DNA of 64,000 nt from an uncultured Tateyamaria sp. (GTDB lineage: Bacteria > Pseudomonadota > Alphaproteobacteria > Rhodobacterales > Rhodobacteraceae): the NCBI RefSeq assembly GCF_947503385.1, contig NZ_CANNDO010000001.1, forward strand, positions 1,113,044 to 1,177,043. The letters are read 5' to 3'. The number at the start of each line of letters is the position of its first letter. Within the stretch, counting starts at the first letter, position 1. The notes beneath the pieces were generated by a model. It made no database searches. It was not told where the DNA came from and saw only the letters and a list, made by a program, of their open reading frames with translations. Below, piece after piece: positions 60,264-64,000 of the stretch. The position numbers were made by a program, and so were the translations under genes.

Positions 60264-60839
60264 ATGCGGTATCTCACCCTCGCATCCGCCACAGTGCTGA
60301 TGTCCAGCCCGGCATTCGCCGCGTCCAAGAACCCGTTTTCTGCGGAATTCTGGAAGCTCAGCAACACGGACTTTATCGTCCTTGTCGCCTTTATCCTGTT
60401 CATTGGTGTGCTGTTCTACTTCAAAGTGCCCGGCATGATCACCAAGATGCTGGATGACCGCGCAGCGGGCATTCAGGCTGACATTGACGAAGCGCGGTCG
60501 CTGCGCGAAGAGGCGCAGACATTGCTCGCCTCATACGAACGCAAGCAGCAGGACGTTCAGGCACAGGCCGACAAGATCGTCGCGCAGGCCAAGGTTGACG
60601 CCGAAGCAGCAGCAGATCAGGCCCGCGAAGAGTTGAAGGTGTCAATCGCGCGCCGGTTGGCTGCTGCCGAAGACCAGATCGCCTCTGCCGAGGCCGGTGC
60701 GGTCAAAGAGGTGCGGGACACGGCGGCTGTTGTGGCTGTCCAGGCTGCCAAAGACGTAATCGCCAAGCAGATGACCGCAGACAGCGGCAATCAACTGATC
60801 GATGACGCCATCGCGCAGGTTGACGCCAAGCTGCACTGA
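60264..60839 (+). CDS. atpF: F0F1 ATP synthase subunit b
   Basis: The 191-residue protein has an N-terminal segment that could be a signal or membrane helix (MRYLTLASATVLMSSPAFAA), a membrane helix FIVLVAFILFIGVLFYFKVP and a coiled-coil stalk. It forms the peripheral stator with b'. The operon ends at a terminator, and the F1 genes are not in this window. Confidence 0.94.
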   Translation: MRYLTLASATVLMSSPAFAASKNPFSAEFWKLSNTDFIVLVAFILFIGVLFYFKVPGMITKMLDDRAAGIQADIDEARSLREEAQTLLASYERKQQDVQAQADKIVAQAKVDAEAAADQAREELKVSIARRLAAAEDQIASAEAGAVKEVRDTAAVVAVQAAKDVIAKQMTADSGNQLIDDAIAQVDAKLH

Positions 60840-60862
60840 GCGCGTTTGAAAACCTTATCTGC

Positions 60863-60892
60863 AACGGCCTCGCCTGATCGGCGGGGCCGTTT
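60863..60892 (+). terminator. Bidirectional terminator between atpF and the P450 gene
   Basis: AACGGCCTCGCC and GGCGGGGCCGTT pair with one wobble around a five-base loop and are followed by TTTGCATTT. The convergent P450 stop lies 16 bases beyond. Confidence 0.75.
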
Positions 60893-60907
60893 GCATTTAC
60901 GCCCATT

Positions 60908-62272
60908 TCACTGCGCGGCTTCGGCGGTCAGCCACACCCCGCCTTCGGGCCGCAGGGTCAAGATCATCACTGGGTCGGGCGCATGTCCGGGCACCGTGTG
61001 GAACCGCAATCGGCTGAGCAGGGTGGCGAGGATCAGCACTGCTTCTTGCAGGGCAAAGCTGGCACCGATGCAGATGCGCGGCCCGTCGCCAAAAGGCAGG
61101 TAGGCAAAGCGGCGGATCGCCCTGCGATCCAAAAACCGGTCTGGATCGAACGCATCGGGATTGTCCCACAACAGATGCGAACGGTGCAGCGCATAGATCG
61201 GGATCATCACAGTATCGCCTTTGCGAATGTCCACGTCGCCCAAAACATCCTGTGCCATGGCCGTGCGCGACACCAGCCCGGCAGGCGGGTAAAGGCGCAG
61301 CGCCTCATCAAGGATCGCGCGGATATAGGGCAGTTTGGGCAGGTCGCTCGCTGCGGCGGTTCGGCCTTGCAGAACGCCTTGCGCTTCGGCGCGGGCGCGG
61401 TCCTGCACATTGGTGTCGAACGCCACAAGATACATGGCCCATGCCAGAGACAGCGCCGTGGTTTCATGGCCTGCCACGATAAAGGTCAAAAGGTTGTCGC
61501 GCAGTTCGGACGTGGTCATAAATTGACCGGTGTCGGGGTCCTCTCCGGCCATGAGCAGGTCCAGAAGGTCGGGCGTGGTGCGAGGCCCCTCACGCCGCCG
61601 CGCCTCAATGGCGCGGTCTGCCAGCGCGCGGGTCTTTACTATGGTTTGCCGCGCAAAAGCCCGCCCCGGACGGGGCACCCAAGCGGGTGCACCCATGATG
61701 TCGAAAAAGGAGATGCGGGCCGCCTCGGTGAGATAATCCTCAATGGCGTCATGGATGGCTGCGCGGTCAATCAGCTCCTTGCCTGAAAATGTCACCTCTC
61801 CGATCACATCAAAGGTCGTTGTGACCATCTCGTCCAGCATATTGACTGGCCCTTGCGCGGCGCCGATCCGATCTGCACACCGTCCCGCAGCCTCCGACAT
61901 GACAGGCCCAAGCGCCGTGACGTTGCGGTGACTGAACGCGGGCGCTGCGGTGCGCCGCTGCCAGCGCCAGTCGGCCCCTTCGGCCACGAACAGCGACTCG
62001 CCGATGGCGGGCCGCAACAAGGTTTTGGTCACCACAGACTTGGGATAAATGTCCAACCGGTCCCGCAGCATGAGGCCGATCAGATCGGGGTCCATCACCA
62101 TATGCCAGCGCTTGCCGGTTTGGCCGGACAGGATCGGCAGGCGTGTGGCGGCTTCTGGCACAATGGCCAGCACATTCTGACGCACCGCGCGCAGGCTTTG
62201 CCAGATACCCAGCGGTTTGGTGCCAAGGGCAACGCGTACGGGTGTGCGGGGCGCAATTGGGGCCGTGGGCAT
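60908..62272 (-). CDS. Cytochrome P450
   Basis: The 454-residue protein has the I-helix AGHETTAL, the K-helix EALR, the PERF-like DPDRF and the heme loop FGDGPRICIGASFA with the axial Cys. It is a bacterial class resembling CYP4/CYP102-like soluble hydroxylases, with no fused reductase. Electron partners are elsewhere. Substrate is unknown, and a fatty-acid or terpenoid hydroxylase is possible. Confidence 0.93.
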   Translation of the reverse strand: MPTAPIAPRTPVRVALGTKPLGIWQSLRAVRQNVLAIVPEAATRLPILSGQTGKRWHMVMDPDLIGLMLRDRLDIYPKSVVTKTLLRPAIGESLFVAEGADWRWQRRTAAPAFSHRNVTALGPVMSEAAGRCADRIGAAQGPVNMLDEMVTTTFDVIGEVTFSGKELIDRAAIHDAIEDYLTEAARISFFDIMGAPAWVPRPGRAFARQTIVKTRALADRAIEARRREGPRTTPDLLDLLMAGEDPDTGQFMTTSELRDNLLTFIVAGHETTALSLAWAMYLVAFDTNVQDRARAEAQGVLQGRTAAASDLPKLPYIRAILDEALRLYPPAGLVSRTAMAQDVLGDVDIRKGDTVMIPIYALHRSHLLWDNPDAFDPDRFLDRRAIRRFAYLPFGDGPRICIGASFALQEAVLILATLLSRLRFHTVPGHAPDPVMILTLRPEGGVWLTAEAAQ

Positions 62273-62383
62273 AGGTGCCTCCTGATCATGGGCATTTTGG
62301 CCTGCTTGCCCTGCGGTGGCAATTGCACGGCGCCTTACGCTAGTCTATCCGTCGACAAGGACAAACGGGATGTAGGGTATACG

Positions 62384-62980
62384 ATGACGCGATTGCTTGC
62401 CGCCATGATGATGGTGCTGACGCTAGGAGCCTGTGCCGGCAACGCAGATCTGGATCAACCACCGGTCCCGCTTGGTGATTTCAGTCTGACGCACAACATT
62501 GTCGTAGCCCCCAATGCGCAGCGCGGCCCGTTCAGTCGGCCCGCCACGGACGAAGATTTGATCGAGACCGTGCGCAACGCAATTGCTGAACGGTTTGATC
62601 GCTATGACGGGGCAAGCCGCTATCATTTCGGTATATCGGTCGAAGGCTATGTGCTTGCTGTGCCGGGCGTGCCGCTGGTGGTGTCTCCGAAATCGGCGTT
62701 GATCCTGAACCTTACCGTCTGGGACGACGCAGCAGGCAAGAAACTCAACGAAGAACCGAAACAGATCACAGTGCTTGAGACGTTCGGCACGGGCACGATT
62801 ATCGGATCGGGTTACACCCTGTCCGCCGAAGAACAGCTTCTGCAACTGAGCCAGAACGCCGCCAAATCGGTCGAACGCTACCTTGTGCGGCAGATGAAGG
62901 AAGAGGGCTGGTTTATGCCGGATCCCGCCGCTGTGGCGGCAGACGCTGAGGATCCGGCAGCTGATGCCAGCGCGGGATAA
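62384..62980 (+). CDS. Conserved-looking lipoprotein
   Basis: The 198-residue protein has a lipoprotein signal with the lipobox LGAC (lipid Cys17) and a mature part with DFSLTHNIVVAPNAQRGPFS. YHFGISVEGYVLAVPGVPLV and SALILNLTVWDDAAGKKLNE follow. The sequence reads as a stable beta-rich periplasmic or outer-membrane anchored protein. No family is recognised with certainty. It overlaps the next lipoprotein gene by 17 bases. Confidence 0.75.
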   Translation: MTRLLAAMMMVLTLGACAGNADLDQPPVPLGDFSLTHNIVVAPNAQRGPFSRPATDEDLIETVRNAIAERFDRYDGASRYHFGISVEGYVLAVPGVPLVVSPKSALILNLTVWDDAAGKKLNEEPKQITVLETFGTGTIIGSGYTLSAEEQLLQLSQNAAKSVERYLVRQMKEEGWFMPDPAAVAADAEDPAADASAG

Positions 62981-63545
62981 TCGCGATGTTGATCGCGGGT
63001 GGCTGCGCGCGTTTGCAACTGGGTGCGCTGCCCTCGTTCTGATGTGTGTGTTGGGGGCGTGCGATGCACCAGTGGCGGACAGCCCCGAGGCGCAGGCACC
63101 AATTGCTGCCAATACCGTACGTGTAGACGTTTCTGGTTTTGCCGCCGTTGAGGGGCGTACCGTTGCCCTGTCGCCCGCGCGGGTTGGACAGGACATCGCT
63201 CAGGCGCTTGCGCAACAATTGAGGCAGACCGCGGATGGTGCTGTGATAGCCGACATCACGTTGGACCTGACCAGCGTCCGGTTGACGTCGCGCGGCGCGG
63301 CCTTTGCCTTTGGCGGTCCCAGCCGGATTGCAGGTATCCTGACTGCGCATGACGCCCGCACGGGTGCGGTGATGTTCGGCCCCACGCCGGTGGTGGGCAC
63401 CTCGGAAACGCTGCGGCTGCCCGGGGTAATCGGCGTGGCCACCAGCCCCTCGCCAACGGACGATTATCGTCAGACGGTGCTGGGTTTTGCCGTCGCGGTA
63501 CAGCGCCTGCTCAATGCCCGCTCTGTCCCTGCCATCGACGCTTGA
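62964..63545 (+). CDS. Conserved-looking lipoprotein
   Basis: The 193-residue protein has a basic start, a hydrophobic helix and the lipobox LGAC (lipid Cys33). The mature part includes VRVDVSGFAAVEGRTVAL, ALAQQLRQTADGAVIADITL and SPTDDYRQTVLGFAVAVQRL. It follows the first lipoprotein in an overlapping arrangement and may form a complex with it. No domain is recognised. The ATG at 62964 is the only good start. Confidence 0.75.
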   Translation: MPARDNRDVDRGWLRAFATGCAALVLMCVLGACDAPVADSPEAQAPIAANTVRVDVSGFAAVEGRTVALSPARVGQDIAQALAQQLRQTADGAVIADITLDLTSVRLTSRGAAFAFGGPSRIAGILTAHDARTGAVMFGPTPVVGTSETLRLPGVIGVATSPSPTDDYRQTVLGFAVAVQRLLNARSVPAIDA

Positions 63546-63570
63546 TTTTCCCCTGCAATGGCAATACATG
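63542..63570 (+). promoter_or_regulatory. Candidate tuf promoter
   Basis: TTGATT at 63542-63547 and TACATG at 63565-63570 are separated by 17 bases. They lie about 60 bases ahead of the tuf start and overlap the preceding stop codon. Confidence 0.5.
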
Positions 63571-63629
63571 CCGCGCGGAGTGAATCCGGGCCTCAGCAGG
63601 TCCACAACTGAAAAAGGGCGTCTGACAAG

Positions 63630-64000
<371 letters not shown>

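Overview
The window is a stretch of GC-rich alphaproteobacterial chromosome, almost certainly from the Roseobacter group of Rhodobacteraceae. The evidence is the gene families and their neighbourhoods. These include trxB divergent from an Lrp/AsnC regulator, lgt-midA-pgeF, UbiK, a DUF1150 gene behind an Hsp20, Hint-domain proteins, a bifunctional Sat-CysC, the AtpI-B-E-F'-F order of a phototroph-type F0 operon with subunit b', and ffh joined to rpsP and rimM through acetyltransferases and chorismate mutase. I see no rRNA, tRNA, CRISPR array, insertion sequence or prophage, so this is core chromosome with some accessory blocks. Genes are tightly packed, with many 4-base ATGA/GTGA overlaps and several convergent stop-codon overlaps. 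The left edge cuts a P-loop kinase-like gene and the right edge cuts tuf.

Layout. 1-6.4 kb: small-molecule kinase fragment, DMT exporter, Nudix hydrolase, periplasmic lipase-like hydrolase, a lone PhnM, purK-purE, a DUF465 protein and an hsp20-DUF1150 pair. 6.5-15.2 kb: two Hint-domain proteins (one lacking its catalytic residues), a Sat-CysC sulfate-activation enzyme whose reading frame carries an N-terminal MarR-type regulator domain, a membrane [2Fe-2S] adenylate cyclase, trxB/lrp and a HemG-like flavodoxin. 15.4-25.6 kb: pgeF-midA-lgt, ubiK, ybjN, proC-csaA-hydroxyacid dehydrogenase, tdk, a CII-like protein coupled to arsH, and a cNMP-domain patatin. 25.6-35.4 kb: a KAS III enzyme, then a complete carbohydrate ABC uptake operon with an MGH1-like glycoside hydrolase. 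A divergent LacI regulator with two matching operator-like dyads and a Gfo/Idh/MocA dehydrogenase complete this block, and glucosyl- or mannosylglycerate-type compatible solutes are the best substrate guess.

35.5-40 kb: 3-hydroxybutyrate dehydrogenase, patatin, periplasmic cupin and MFS transporter, reading as one operon. 40-47.6 kb: the ffh to rimM block on the minus strand, with a NIPSNAP protein, four GNAT acetyltransferases, an unannotated 53-codon ORF tied into the chain by ATGA overlaps at both ends, aroQ, rpsP, a small membrane protein, rimM and a sulfotransferase-like gene. 47.6-57.8 kb: an RND efflux pair under a TetR regulator with a large dyad operator, two tandem membrane paralogues, azoreductase/LysR, a DMT exporter, ArsR, a DUF1127-like protein and a second LysR. 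58-61 kb: the F0 ATP synthase operon, with hairpins on both sides of atpE. 61-64 kb: cytochrome P450, two lipoproteins and the start of tuf.

The points most worth following are the MarR/Sat-CysC fusion with its paired GTTC-N6-GAAC repeats, the catalytically dead Hint protein, the 53-codon coupled ORF among the GNATs, the two LacI dyads 100 bp apart, and a dispersed intergenic element that supplies the ribosome binding site of one permease gene.
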